From NCBI GenBank assembly GCA_963575745.1, contig CAUYUJ010015704.1:15001-79000 (forward strand): a stretch of DNA of 64,000 nt. The letters are read 5' to 3'. The position numbers and the translations under genes are program-made. The DNA is from Prorocentrum cordatum (lineage: Eukaryota; Sar; Dinophyceae; Prorocentrales; Prorocentraceae). Position 1 is the stretch's first letter. Each line of letters begins with the position of its first letter. Below the pieces are notes generated by a model. That model worked only from the letters and a program-made list of their open reading frames with translations, searched no databases and was not told where the DNA came from. Shown here in pieces: positions 1-9,624 of the stretch.

Positions 1-58
1 CCTCCTCCTCCTCCTCCTCCTCCTCCTCCTCCTCCTCCTCCTCCTCCTCCTCCTCCTC
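1..58. repeat. (CCT)n microsatellite, cut by the window edge
   Basis: Pure CCT triplets run from the first base to about 58. One of roughly thirty CCT/AGG tracts here. Strict purine/pyrimidine strand asymmetry; no coding value. Confidence 0.97.
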
Positions 59-125
59 TTGTTTCTCCGTTGTTCTGCGCGCGGGCCTGCGCCAGAGCCA
101 GGACGTCAGAAGTGGGTAGGTTTAG

Positions 126-165
126 GTGGGGCGTGTCCCCCTACAGGGGGGCTTTCGACGAAAAA
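126..165 (+). mobile_element. Solo left arm of the GTCGGGC-TIR family (T1)
   Basis: The arm reads GTGGGGCGTGTCC, then a CCCCCTACAGGGGG hairpin, then TTTCGACGAAAAA. It matches the ends of the complete T1 elements at 51061-51214 and 51354-51503. It is preceded by TTAG, in line with the TTAN flanks of other left arms. No right arm follows, so this is a relic. Confidence 0.7.
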
Positions 166-540
166 TTACCCTGTGACGTACCCAGCCCATTTGTATCAAT
201 GGAAACGAGGAGTTGGCCGAAACTTGCATGGACGTTCAACTTGATGTGTAAGCTACTTGGGACACGCGCCCATGGCATGATGCGCAGGAGAACCATACAA
301 GAACGAGGCGCGACAGCTACAGGCTCGAAGAGGACATGGGGAGTCGGGGACGCAGAGCAGGAGAAAAACGTGCGGCAAGCCGAAGCAGCAGCACGGCAGC
401 AGCAGAGGGAAGGCGACTGCAGGAGGAGAACAAGGACGAAAGCGGCGGGAGAAGAAAGAAAGGTGACTCTTTTTGTCGGTTGACCGTTGAACTGTTTTTG
501 TCGGTTGACCGTTGAAGTGGCAAGAGCAGCTGGCCAACAT

Positions 541-1857
541 GCGGTGGGTACCCACTGTGCTGTGCCCCTCAGCAGACCTCGAAAGTGGCGACAGTTTCAC
601 AGATCGCAGCCCCCCAGGGATGGTGAGATCTAATTTGAGTCTGCGGTGGGTACCCACTGTGCTGTGCCCCTCAGCAGGCCTCGAAAGTGGCGACAGCTTC
701 ACAGATCGCAGCCCCCCAGGGGTGGCGAGGTCTGATTTGAGTCTGCGGTGGGTACCCACTGTGCTGGGCCCCTCAGCAGGCCTCGAAAGTGGCGACGGCT
801 TCACAGATCGCAGCCCCCCAGGGGTGGCGAGGTCTAATTTGAGTCTGCGGTGGGTACCCACTGTGCTGGGCCCCTCAGCAGCCCTCGAAAGTGGCGACGG
901 TTTCACAGATCGCAGCTCCCCAGGGATGGCGAGGTCTAATCTGAGTCTGCGGTGAGTACCGCTGGGCCCCCCAGCAGGCCTCGAAAGTGGCGACGGTTTC
1001 ACAGATCGCAGCCCCCAGGGATGGCGAGGTCTAATTTGAATCTGCGGTGAGTACCCACTGTGCGAGGCCCCCCAGCAGGCCTCGAAAGTGGCGGCAGTTT
1101 TACAGATCGCAGCCCCCCAGGGATGGCGAGGTCTAATTTGAGTCTGCGGTGAGTACCCACTGTGCTGGGCCCCCCAGCAGGCTTCGAAAGTGGCGACGGT
1201 TTCACAGATCGCAGCCCCCCAGGGATGGCGAGGTCTAATTTGAATCTGCGGTGAGTGCCCACTGCGCCGGGCCCCCCAGCAGGCCTCGAAAGTGGCGACA
1301 GCTTCACAGATCGCAGCCCCCCAGGGATGGCGAGGTCTAATTTGAATGTGCGGTGAGTGCCCACTTTGGTGGGCCCCCCAGCAGGCTTCGAAAGTGGCGA
1401 CGGTTTCACAGATCGCAGCCCCCCTGGGGTGGCGAGGTCTAATTTGAATCTGCGGTGAGTACCCACTGTGCTGGGCCCCCCAGCAGGCCTCGAAAGTGGC
1501 GACAGCTTCACAGATCGCACCCCCCCAGGCATGGCGAGGTCTAATTTGAGTCTGCGGTGAGTACCCACTGTGCTGGGCCCCATCAGCAGGCCTCGAAAGT
1601 GGCGACGGTTTCACAGATCGCAGCCCCCCAGGGACGGCGAGGTCTAATTTGAATGTGCGGTGAGTGCCCACTGTGCTGGCCCCCCCAGCAGGCCTCGAAA
1701 GTGGCGACAGTTTCACAGATCGCAGCCCCCCAGGGATGGCGAGGTCTAATTTGAATCTGCGGTGAGTACCCACTGTGCTGGCCCCCCCAGCAGGCCTCGA
1801 AAGTGGCGACAATTTCACAGATCGCAGCCTCCAGCAGCCCTCGCAAGTGGCACAGGG
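541..1857. repeat. 102-bp satellite, about 13 copies
   Basis: Head-to-tail units of about 102 bp; the core AAAGTGGCG recurs roughly every 102 bases (about 582, 684, 787, 889, 985, 1086, 1189, 1289, 1391, 1494, 1597, 1699, 1801). Each unit carries a hairpin TGCTGGG-CCC-CCCAGCA, and the first four carry a 12-bp palindrome GTGGGTACCCAC that decays to GTGAGTACCCAC later. The last unit is truncated. Long open frames on both strands are by-products of the repeat: the unit is a multiple of three and stop-poor. Confidence 0.95.
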
Positions 1858-2009
1858 ATAACCAGGTAGGAAACAGGCTGACATGCAACGACGAACGAGG
1901 TAAAAGGCAGGGGGGAAGAGAGGGACGGGAAGGAAGGAGACGCGCGAGCAGTGCTCTATTCAAAACGAGAACCCAACGCAGGAGGGTTGGGAATAAAAAG
2001 TACCCCCAA

Positions 2010-2148
2010 CATGGTCAAATAATAGTCCACAAATATTCAAAACATAGTCTGGGGACTATTTGTTGAGTATTTGTTGACCTTTTGGGGGCAGTGTTGGTGT
2101 ATGTTTCATTCTTCGTCGAAAATCCCCCTGTAGGGGGACACGCCCGAC
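2010..2148 (+). mobile_element. T1 element, left end missing
   Basis: It has the T1 internal core (AATAGTCCA, then AGTCTGGGGACTATTTGTTGAG) and a full right arm (CGTCGAAAATCCCCCTGTAG, then GGGGGACACGCCCGAC). No left arm is seen upstream. It is followed within 10 bp by the T5 repeat and then by a T2 foldback element. Confidence 0.75.
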
Positions 2149-2157
2149 CCAGGGGTA

Positions 2158-2302
2158 GATCAAGGGAGGGAAAACCACCCGGACACAATAATTGGCGTTT
2201 GCTAAGCGGCCCTGGGCGTTTACTACACAGCCCTGCCTTGCTCGAGTCCTTCTGTGAGTGCGTTTACGAAACTGCTTCGCGTGTCGGGATTATTTTTTAC
2301 GG
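2158..2302 (+). repeat. Dispersed repeat T5, copy 1
   Basis: About 145 bp starting ATCAAGGGAGGGAAAACCACC, with GGCCCTGGGCGTTTACTACA in the middle and CTTCGCGTGTCGGG near the end. Related copies lie at 27942-28095 and 62292-62435. At this locus and at 27942 it directly follows a T1 right arm, so the two move or were duplicated together. No coding potential. Confidence 0.8.
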
Positions 2303-2324
2303 AGGTGGATTTTCTGCCCTCCAG

Positions 2325-2511
2325 TAGAAGAAGGAAACACGCCGTAAACAGGAACTTTTGGCGCTCCGCGCGGATTGCCTGGATTTGCGCTGGACCCCCC
2401 CTCCCTGGCGTGCGGAGCGCTAGAGGCGCCGCCAGGGGGGCCGCGGCGCGGATCCAAGAAAACCGCGCAAAGCGCCAAAAGTTTATGTTTACGGCGTTTT
2501 TTGTTCTTCGA
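2325..2511. mobile_element. Foldback element T2, copy 1
   Basis: The arms are inverted copies of AACTTTTGGCGCTCCGCGCG, extended outward to GAAGAA..AACACGCCGTAAACA, about 60 bp per arm. The centre is a GGCGCC/CCAGG palindrome. Related copies lie at 11800-12102, 46284-46440, 53230-53415, 55272-55472 and a half copy at 59688-59775. Confidence 0.85.
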
Positions 2512-3477
2512 TCTCCTGATACGTCTCCGTCTCCGTCTCCTCCTCATCATCTTCCTGCATCTAGTGGGGTAGGAAGGCATCGGATCGGACGGAAAAGGTT
2601 GACAGGGTGAACGGAGGACGGAGGGGCACGGGATTTGCGGCAGCCGCAGCTGGTTTCGGCCCCGCCGCCGGTTGCTTCCCTCGATATACACTGGAGCCTC
2701 TGGCGCCGTGGAGCGCCAGGAAAGCAGCCACGTGGGGAGGTTCGCTAATCCCTCAGTGCTATCCCCCACGTTCGTCCGACCCGAAGGAAGGGAGGGAGGG
2801 AGGAGGGCATGCACAGGTGCCCATCACTCTTTCCCAATCTCTTCGCTTTTCTTAGGCTTCGGCTTCCAGGAGCCGTTTCTGGCCCCCGGGGCAGGAAAGG
2901 ATGGAGCCGCGACGAAGACTTGCCCAGGGAAGTGGTCGGGAGATCTGGGGCCACGGACTTTGGAGAAGGACGTGCGGAGGGGAGGTCTCGACTCGGTGCG
3001 CGGCATGCGTACGAGCCTGGGCCTCGAATGGCGAGCTCTGAAGAGCGAGCGACCAACCATACCCGCTGCAGGGGCGCTCCCGCCCACCTCGTTTCTGCGG
3101 CGCCATCAGACGAACAGCTGGCCTGGGGAGAGGGGAGGGGGGAAGCCAGGAGGAGGGGAGAGCGGGGCATCAGACGAACAAAATGGGGGACTGGGAAGGG
3201 GGGGGAGGGGGCGAAGGCTGCTGCACAGAGCTGGTTTCGGCCCCTTCGCTGCGCCATCTGCGCCGGGAGGCGCTGGGAAAACCAGCTGGATGCCCCCGTT
3301 CCCGAAGCCTCCCCCTTTTGCTATCCTCCCTCCTCCCCCCTCCAATCGTCCGCCCCGAGAGGGGAGGCGTTCACGTATTGCATCCCACGCCTCTCGGGGA
3401 GGCCCTCGTCACGCCACGGCTGGATCCGCCTCGAAGTCCTGGTCAGAGCGCGCCCCAGAAGATGTTCGGGGGTTGAG

Positions 3478-3600
3478 GGAGGAGGAGGAGGAGGAGGAGG
3501 AGGAGGAAGAGGAGGAGGAGGAGGAGGAGGAGGAGGAGGAGGACGAGAAAGAGGAGGTGCAGGAGGAGGAGGAGGAGGAGGAGCAGGAAGTGGAGGTACG
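3478..3600. repeat. (GAG)n microsatellite
   Basis: Nearly pure GGA triplets with a few GAA, GAC and GCA interruptions. The apparent poly-Glu, poly-Gly and poly-Pro proteins across it are artefacts. Confidence 0.95.
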
Positions 3601-3922
3601 AAAAGGAGTCGGCGAATCAGGTCGTTGATAGGGAGGAGGAGAATGGATGGGTTCCCCAACACCCCCCCACTCCACCACCAGTCCTTCGCACTCACGCGAC
3701 CCGATTTCAGCGAGTGTGCCAGGCCTCAGAACATGTATTGCCTTCTGGAGTGTGCGCGTCAGCAAACAAGAGCATCGCACAGGCAGTTGCCATGGTCTGA
3801 ATGATCACGACCTTCGCTGGACCCTCCTAAGTGGACAGGACTGCTTCGCTCCGCTCAACAGTGCATCGCACCTCAGACCAGCCCTTGCTTGCCCGTTGCG
3901 TGCCAAACCACGGCGCCCTCAG

Positions 3923-3981
3923 CGACGCGCAACCCGTCGGCGGTGCTCATCGCCCGGATGCGTGACGCCGAGAAGGGGGAG
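3923..3981 (+). CDS. Candidate 59-bp exon with the RNPSAVLIARMRDAEKG motif
   Basis: After GCGCCCTCAG (acceptor AG at 3921-3922) the frame reads TRNPSAVLIARMRDAEKGE and stops being protein-like at GAG|GTCGTA (donor GT at 3982-3983). The motif RNPSxxLxxRxRDAE is one I recall as recurring in many predicted dinoflagellate proteins, usually after a helix with an LPPE/PPDVQ core; its function is unknown to me. The exon-like island at 6924-7121 resembles the preceding half of that motif. No neighbouring exon of the same gene was identified, so this may be a live exon in a large gene or a relic. Confidence 0.45.
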
Positions 3982-3984
3982 GTC

Positions 3985-5145
3985 GTAACGCAGGCGCCTC
4001 GGCGGGGGCTGGCAGCGCCGGACGAGAGTGGTCCACGGTACAGCTTGTTGGCGCAGGTGCAGCCAGAGGTGGTATTGCCGGGCGGGCCCAGGAGAAGGAT
4101 CAATCGCTCCAGACCTCTCCACAATGTCCTCAGAGCGCCCTGCGCCCGAAGCATCCTCCAGATCTGCCGGATCTCAGAGAGCCCCGATTTGTTCCGACCC
4201 GACGTTGTCCCGGTCTCGGCTTCGTCTTGTCTTGGGCCAGAGGGACCTGACTGAGTGAATGAGTTTGAGAGAGCGCGCGGTCGGGGATGTTTGGTTGGCG
4301 TTTCTTGTTCCTGGTTCTGACCCATCAAACTTCGGTGCGATGCGCATAGAAGTTACTCGTCCAGTTGTTCCCGACTTCCGCCCCGCGGAGCTAGTTTTTG
4401 TTCCAGAGTTGTCCAGCGGAGTGACACGCGATTCGCTTGAAGTGCATGGCGCGTCGCCAGGGCCGCCGCGGCGACACGCTATGCAACAGTTATTGACCGT
4501 GGCCCCAGCTCGTACGTACCTCTTTCCTGCCATACCGTCCAGAGCATCCACAGCATCGTGTGAAACACGTTGGAGCTCGCCACCGCGGCTGTTCAATAGG
4601 CATGTGGGCCAAAATCGCGTTGGCGTTCCTCAGGCCTGCAGGCAACGCCCAGCATATCTTCAAGACAAAGTTGCTCGTTTTCTTCTTCGGGGTTCTTGGA
4701 CCAAGTCGTCGGCTACATGATTAGAAGGAGAGGGTGTGGGGGTGGGGCGGAGGATCGAGTTCCCAGAAGGAGCTCCATCAACCTGCCTTGCAAGCTCCCA
4801 CCCGTCCCTCAGCACAGGCAGCGGTCGCCACTCAATGGGCAGCCATCGATATCCAGTGTGAACGCCACGAGCACGATTTAGGCCGCTAGCGCCAGGTGCT
4901 TCCATTACACCAGACGCGCACGGTGAATCAGGTGCGCCACGTGCGCCACATGCGCCAGTGGGAGTGGACGCACACAGCGGACGGTGTGCTGACACCCTCT
5001 GCCACCGTCCCTCGCGGGAGCCGGCCCAGGTACGTGCGGTGTGCTGGTGTGTCCGGAATTTCGCCCCGTGCCCGCATCGTGCCCACCCCGTGCTTGCTCT
5101 CGCGCTTCAGAATGCATGCGTCTTCGCCGCATAGATGGCACACCA
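3985..5145. other. Low-repeat stretch without a recognised gene
   Basis: GC-rich, non-periodic sequence. Open frames occur on both strands (153 codons plus at 4259-4720, 140 codons minus at 4174-4596) but neither shows a known domain, exon borders or consistent composition. At 4935-4965 there are short GTGCGCCACGTGCGCCACAT repeats. Confidence 0.5.
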
Positions 5146-5148
5146 CAT

Positions 5149-5275
5149 CTTGGCATCGTTCGACCGTGTTCATATTCTCTCGGCGAGGACCATCGAAGAA
5201 CACCCTGGGTCATTTGGCAACAGCACGCGCGAAGCCGAAACATGCACGCGGGATGCACGTCCGAGCGATGGCAAG
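5149..5275. mobile_element. TIR element T3, copy 1
   Basis: The ends are CTTGGCATCGTTCGACCGTG and the inverted CACGTCCGAGCGATGGCAAG. Internal similarity to the copy at 11915-12043 includes TTCTCGGCGAG, ACCATCGA, GCACGCGCGAA and a shared arm CGTCCGAGCGA. Length 127 bp, non-autonomous, no coding. Confidence 0.75.
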
Positions 5276-5279
5276 ACAT

Positions 5280-5462
5280 AGCTTGCACTCGATGCGTTGC
5301 ACGACGTGTTCTGCACCCGCACAGATTGCACTCAAGAGCGTGTTCCGCATAAAGTGTTCCTCACGGATTGTACCACGTAGCGTGCACAACATAGGTTGCA
5401 TTCCATCGAGTGCGCCACAGGTTGCACCACATATATTGGACCCTCTAGAGTGCGCTACAAAG
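5280..5462 (-). repeat. Degenerate minisatellite related to GGTGCAAGCTATG
   Basis: Loose 14-16-bp periodicity of TTGCACCACRTAG-like units, the reverse complement of the AAGCTATGYGGTGC units at 35045-35290. Confidence 0.5.
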
Positions 5463-5775
5463 GGTCACATCGAGAGCGAAATCATCCTCTGATTAGGGTC
5501 CACGCTGGTAAATATTGTGCGCACTCAGGGCTTGGGCAACTGCAGCTTCTGTGTGGCATCTTGGGAGCCTCGCAAGGGCATCTAGGAGTCCTTTGGGGGT
5601 TCTCTGGGCTCGTTCGGGGCCCGTTGAGGCCCTCCTAGGGCCACCTCGTTGTCTGTGGTTTTGTTGGAGTGCGCACAGGCGAGAAGGCCGCCAGAGACAG
5701 GAGAAGGAGGAGGAGGAGGCCTCCTACCCGCTCCCCCCCTTCAGGTGCACCTACATCATGCTTCGGCCATCCACT

Positions 5776-5835
5776 CTCTCTCTCTCTCTCTCTCCCTCTC
5801 CCTCTCTCTCTCTGTATATATTTCTCTCTCGTCTC
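5776..5835. repeat. (CT)n with a short TA run
   Basis: CTCTCT dinucleotides with interspersed CCCTCTC, then TATATA. Confidence 0.9.
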
Positions 5836-5939
5836 GTTACCTCTTGTTTTTTTCTGTTTCTCCCCCCGACTCTTATGAGTGGGAGGGGCTCGAGGGCATC
5901 GCCGCGCCAGCGCGAACCTGTCCGCAACTTCGAGGCTTC

Positions 5940-6035
5940 GAGGCTTCGAGGAGGAGGAGGAGGAGGACGAGGACGAGGACGAGGAGGATGAGTAAGAAGA
6001 TGAGGGAGGAGGAGAAGCAGGAGGAGGAGGAGGAA
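5940..6035. repeat. Imperfect (GAG)n/(GAC)n tract
   Basis: GAGGCTTCGAGGCTTCGAG leads into GGA and CGA triplets, interrupted by AAGAAGATG. Confidence 0.85.
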
Positions 6036-6189
6036 TAAGAATGCGGAGCCCCACAGAGCCCCTGGAGCCCTTAGAAGCCCTGCAACGCGCCAGAATGTGG
6101 TAAGAACCCTCTCCCCCCCCGCTCCTTCCCCCCTCGTTCCCCATGCCTCGCGGGCTGGAAACATGGACACATCCACGGCCTCGTATGCT

Positions 6190-6307
6190 GGCCCCCAAGG
6201 CCGCGGCCCCATGGGTACGGAGTGCGTGTGTGTATATATGTTCGCGGGTGCCGCGCGCGGATCGTATCCGTGCGACCGCGTACCCACGGGACCGCGCCCC
6301 TGGAGCC
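6190..6307. mobile_element. TIR element T7
   Basis: About 30 bp at the left end (GGCCCCCAAGGCCGCGG then CCCCATGGGTACG) is inverted at the right end (CGTACCCACGGGACCGCGCC then CCTGGAGCC) with roughly 23 of 30 matches. Length 118 bp. The small plus-strand open frames across it are not supported. Confidence 0.6.
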
Positions 6308-6469
6308 CAAGCCGCGAAGTCGCGGATGCGGATGTGGCCGTCGCTCGTCAATGCCTCTCTCCCCCAGCCGGCGCCCGTCCGCCCTCGGGCGGGCGTCGGT
6401 GAGCCCCCCCCCCCCCCCCCCCGCGAAGGGCGGCTAGCCCATGGTGGGTATGGGTGGTGGGGGGGGAGG

Positions 6470-6605
6470 AGGGGAGAGGAGGAGGAGGATGGGGGAGGAG
6501 GAGGATGGGGGAGGAGGAGGAGGGAGGAGGAGGAGGAGGGGAGGAGGGAGGAGGAGGAGGAGGAGGAGGAGGAGGAGGAGAGGAGGAGGAGGAGGAGGAG
6601 GTGCT
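6470..6605. repeat. (GGA)n microsatellite
   Basis: Dense GGA/GGAG triplets with a few GAT and GGGG interruptions. Confidence 0.93.
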
Positions 6606-6763
6606 GGGGGAAGGGGGGGGGGAAGAGCAAAGGCAATCACTCTCCTTCCCCCCTCGCCGTCCTCCGACGGGCCGCCTGCGCACCCGCGCGAGGCCCGGCT
6701 GCCAAAGCTGAGTGCGCAGAGCTCTCCACGGCTCTGCAGCGCTGTCGACGCAGTGCTCCACTG

Positions 6764-6872
6764 CGATGTCCTGCCCTGCCCTGCCCTGCCCCGCCCCGCC
6801 CTGCCCTGCCCTGCCTTGCCCTGCCTTGCCTCGCCTCGCCTCGCCTCGCCTCGCCTCGCCTCGCCTCGCCTC
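6764..6872. repeat. Pentanucleotide repeat CCTGC drifting to CTCGC
   Basis: It begins as CTGCC/CCGCC pentamers and shifts to CTCGC pentamers toward the right, a clear gradient of unit sequence. Confidence 0.95.
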
Positions 6873-6923
6873 TGCGTCCTCCTCGCCCCCATCTCCCTGC
6901 CGTGCTGCGCCCCCCCTCCTCAG

Positions 6924-7121
6924 GCGGGCGTCGGCGAGCCGGCGCCGCCCCCGGCGGAGAACGGCCACCCCGGGGTGGAGGCGCTGATCGCGGCGCACGG
7001 CCTGGACGCGCGCGCGGCCCTGGCCCTGCGCGCGCTGCCGCCGGAGAAGCAGGACGTGGCCGCGCAGCTGGACCTGGCCGTGGCTCGGCGCCCCGCGGGC
7101 GGACCGAACGCCCTGCGTCTG
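6924..7121 (+). CDS. Candidate exon, LPPEKQ-type helical motif, interrupted on its right by a TIR element
   Basis: A polypyrimidine run ending in CAG at 6921-6923 is a strong splice acceptor. The frame that follows reads AGVGEPAPPPAENGHPG, then VEALIAAHGLDARAALALRA, LPPEKQDVAAQLDLAVARR and PAGGPNALRLG. Composition changes sharply from the repeats on the left to an Ala/Leu/Arg-rich helix. The LDxRAxxALRxLPPExQxxV pattern resembles the region that precedes RNPSxxL in the dinoflagellate motif at 3923-3981 (recalled, not searched). On the right the frame meets the TIR of the T8 element at about 7122, with LYFGGPAA-like coding beyond it at about 7350, so T8 may have landed in or just after this exon. 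Function unknown. Confidence 0.5.
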
Positions 7122-7349
7122 GGCCTCCTGTGGATGGGGTCCGAGTGGACGGGGTCGGAGGATCGCGCCGCATCGCCGATGCGTCGGCGATGCGGCTCGA
7201 TGCGGAGCCCGATTTTCTCCACGCCGGCGTCGCCGGTACATCGCCGACGTCGACGCCTCATCGCCGATGCATCGCCGATGTATCGCCGATGTATCGGCGA
7301 TGCGGCGCGGTCTTCTGACCCCATCTACTCCGACCCCATCCAGGAGGCC
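7122..7349. mobile_element. TIR element T8 with long inverted ends
   Basis: About 60 bp at each end are inverted copies: GGCCTCCTG, GGATGGGGTC, GGGGTC and CGCGCCGCATCGCCGAT recur in order on both arms with one indel. The centre holds further TCGCCGATG/CATCGGCGA palindromes. Length 228 bp, no coding. Confidence 0.8.
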
Positions 7350-7460
7350 TCTACTTCGGCGGGCCCGCCGCAGTCGGCCACGCGGCTGCCGGCCGGCACA
7401 GCTCAGACCCCTCGCGGGTCATGAAGAATCGTGCAGTGGCGAAGCGTCTTGGCTCGCCAA

Positions 7461-7580
7461 TAGCCCTACCAAGCAGTGTTCTAGTGCCCTGTTTTAGCAC
7501 ATCGGGTATATGTTCTAAGAACATGTGTTGCTTTCTTAGAGCAATTTTGGGGTTCTAAGAACATCTCGTGGTAGGGCTAC
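7461..7580. mobile_element. TIR element T9
   Basis: The left end TAGCCCTACCA and right end GGTAGGGCTA are perfect inverted copies over 10 bp, with imperfect pairing continuing inward through TGTTCTNAGNNCC. Internal palindromes GTTCTAAGAAC lie on the right half. Length 120 bp. Confidence 0.75.
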
Positions 7581-7631
7581 AGGAATGCGGGGACGCTCGG
7601 TCCGTGATCAAAGGAAAAAAGAATGATGGTA

Positions 7632-8388
7632 GGCGTTTTTCCTTTTTGTTCGGCCTCCCGGGGCCCTTACCGGGCCTCGGGACCGTAAAAAGACGATTTG
7701 GGAGGAGACTCTGGTCCCGTAGAAGGGGTCGAGACCTCTTGGGGTCGACGTTACCAAACAAAAGCATGACGTCGGGGGTCTCGGAATCCACCCCTCAGAG
7801 GAGGAAGCGGTACCCGTTCCGCTCCCCTCGTCTCCTGTTGTCCCCCTTCGGGCCTTGGCTGGGCGCCCCGCGGGCTGACTGAACGTCCCAGGACCTGGCC
7901 CGGCGGAGGCGGCCACGCCTCCACCGATCCCCGACGATATGATCTGCTCAATCCCGGCGTTTTCCCTGGGTTTCGGCCTCTGCCAAACATCGAGCCCGGG
8001 ACCGTACAGCATGGATCCGGGACGGGACAAAATCCCAAGGAAGCGGTCGGGGGTTGGCCCGGTGGAGTCGGCCACACGTCAGAGTGCAGAGGAACAAAGG
8101 GTGCCTTCGGGCACATCAGGAATGCGCCCTGGTGGTTCGGACGCCTCAGGAAGCGTAGCGATGTCGCTGCTCGTCCTCGAGAGCTCTCGTCACCGCAGCT
8201 GGGTTCGCCTTGAAATTCTGGTCAGAACGCCCCCGGGGAGATGTCTGGGGAGTAGCGGAATCGATTTCCCTTTGTCCCCCAAGAGCCCAGACCCCTTCTA
8301 GTTGTGAGCAAAAAAACACGACGGGATGTTTTTCCCTATCTTCGGCCTCCGGGGCCCCTTGCTGCGCCTCGGGACCGTCAGAAAACGA
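7632..8388 (+). repeat. Three diverged copies of a GGGACCGT repeat
   Basis: A block TTTTTCC..TTCGGCCTC..GGGCCTCGGGACCGT recurs at about 7632-7695, 7958-8010 and 8321-8388, spaced about 326 and 363 bp. This suggests an old tandem repeat of about 340 bp. The segment at 8195-8285 also resembles the middle of the T12 element (GGCTGGRTTCGCC, GAAATTCTGG). Confidence 0.5.
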
Positions 8389-8589
8389 CGCGCGCCTCCG
8401 AGGAGGACATAGAGTTCTAGTATGTCTCTGTGCGTCCCATGTTGGTCCCCGCGCGTCCGCCTTTCAGCCGCGCGCCAAGGGCCTCTTCTGCCTCAGGGTC
8501 GCTCCTGCGTGTCGCCGATCTGGGCGCGGGCGCGGGTCAGGGCGGACGTGCGTACGGCCGAGGTCGTTCGTCGGGTAGGGGGGGGGGGG

Positions 8590-8720
8590 GGGCGAAAGCA
8601 AGCGTTCCTCCCCCTCCTCATGCTCGTCGTCCTCTTCCTGCTTCTCGTCTCCCCGCTGTGCTGCGCAGGCACGGCACCGCAGGGTGAACATTGCGTCGTT
8701 GGCCTGGGCGCCCCGCATGG
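8590..8720 (-). CDS. Candidate minus-strand exon with a CRAC motif and acidic tail
   Basis: Reading the minus strand from an AG at about 8721, the frame gives MRGAQANDAMFTLRCRACA, AQRGDEKQEEDDEHEEGEE. A CxxC pair followed by a charged acidic segment is more protein-like than the flanking sequence. The left limit is unclear because the frame runs into a poly-G tract. The minus strand at 16120-16180 gives VIRCRACNEGGQCR, possibly a related fragment. No family assigned. Confidence 0.3.
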
Positions 8721-8889
8721 CTTGCGATGGGAAAACAGAGGGATAAGTATGCATATCCAGCCGCATGCGGCAAGTCCCGCCATCGTGCCATCCCAGCATT
8801 CTGGTTGTCGACTGTTCGAGGGGGCGCGGGAGACCCTTACGTGTGTGTCTTCAGGCTCCAGAGCCATGATGAGGATTATGAGGATGGTA

Positions 8890-9590
8890 GGTAAGTATGA
8901 TGATAGTGATTATGATCGGTGATGATGCTGATGTTGATGATGGTGATGATGTTGATCATGATGATGACGATGCTGATGCTGCTGATGACGATGACGATGA
9001 CGATGACGATGATGGTGAGGAGGAGGAGGAGGAGGAAGAGGATGCTTATGAGGATGATGCGGGTGATGCTGATGCTGATGTTGCTGATACTGCTGATGTT
9101 GCAGTTGAGGATGTTGGTCATGATTATGATAATCGTTGGTGACTAGAACGTTGCTGGTTGTAATGTTGGTGATGATGTTGCTGCTGGTGACGATGGTGGT
9201 GGTGATGATGACGATGCTGATGCCGATGACGATGATGATGGTGCCGATGACGACTGACGGTTGTGATGGTGCGGATGGTGATCATGTCGATGATTTGATG
9301 TATGTTGATGTTGGTGATGTTGATGGCGATGGTGTTGATGATGGCGACCTGATGACGCTAATGATGATGCTGATTATGATGAGGATGATGACGATGACGA
9401 TGATTTTATGATGGCGATGGTGGTGATGATGATACTGTTGGTGAAGGCGGTGATGTTGATGGTGATGGTGATGGGTATTGTGACGATGCTGCTGATGACG
9501 GTTATGCTAAGTATGATTATGTGGATGGTGTTGATTATGATGATGTTGTTGTTGCTGCTGATGATGCTGAGGATGCTGATTGATGATGGT
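8890..9590 (+). repeat. (GAT)n imperfect microsatellite
   Basis: GATGATG/GATGAC/GTGATG triplets with many substitutions, in all frames giving poly-Asp, poly-Met or poly-Ile/Ser. Other blocks of the same motif and strand are at 29405-30053 and 55945-56310. Confidence 0.95.
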
Positions 9591-9624
9591 GGTGCTGATG
9601 ATGATGGTGATGATGAAACTCGGT

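Noticed and set aside
253-1884. 543-codon minus-strand open frame
   Set aside because: It is the translation of the 102-bp satellite; every unit repeats the same 34 residues and both strands are open.
4259-4720. 153-codon plus-strand frame starting MSLRERAVGDVWLAF
   Set aside because: Non-repetitive, but a 140-codon minus frame overlaps it, no domain is visible, and chance is likely at this GC content.
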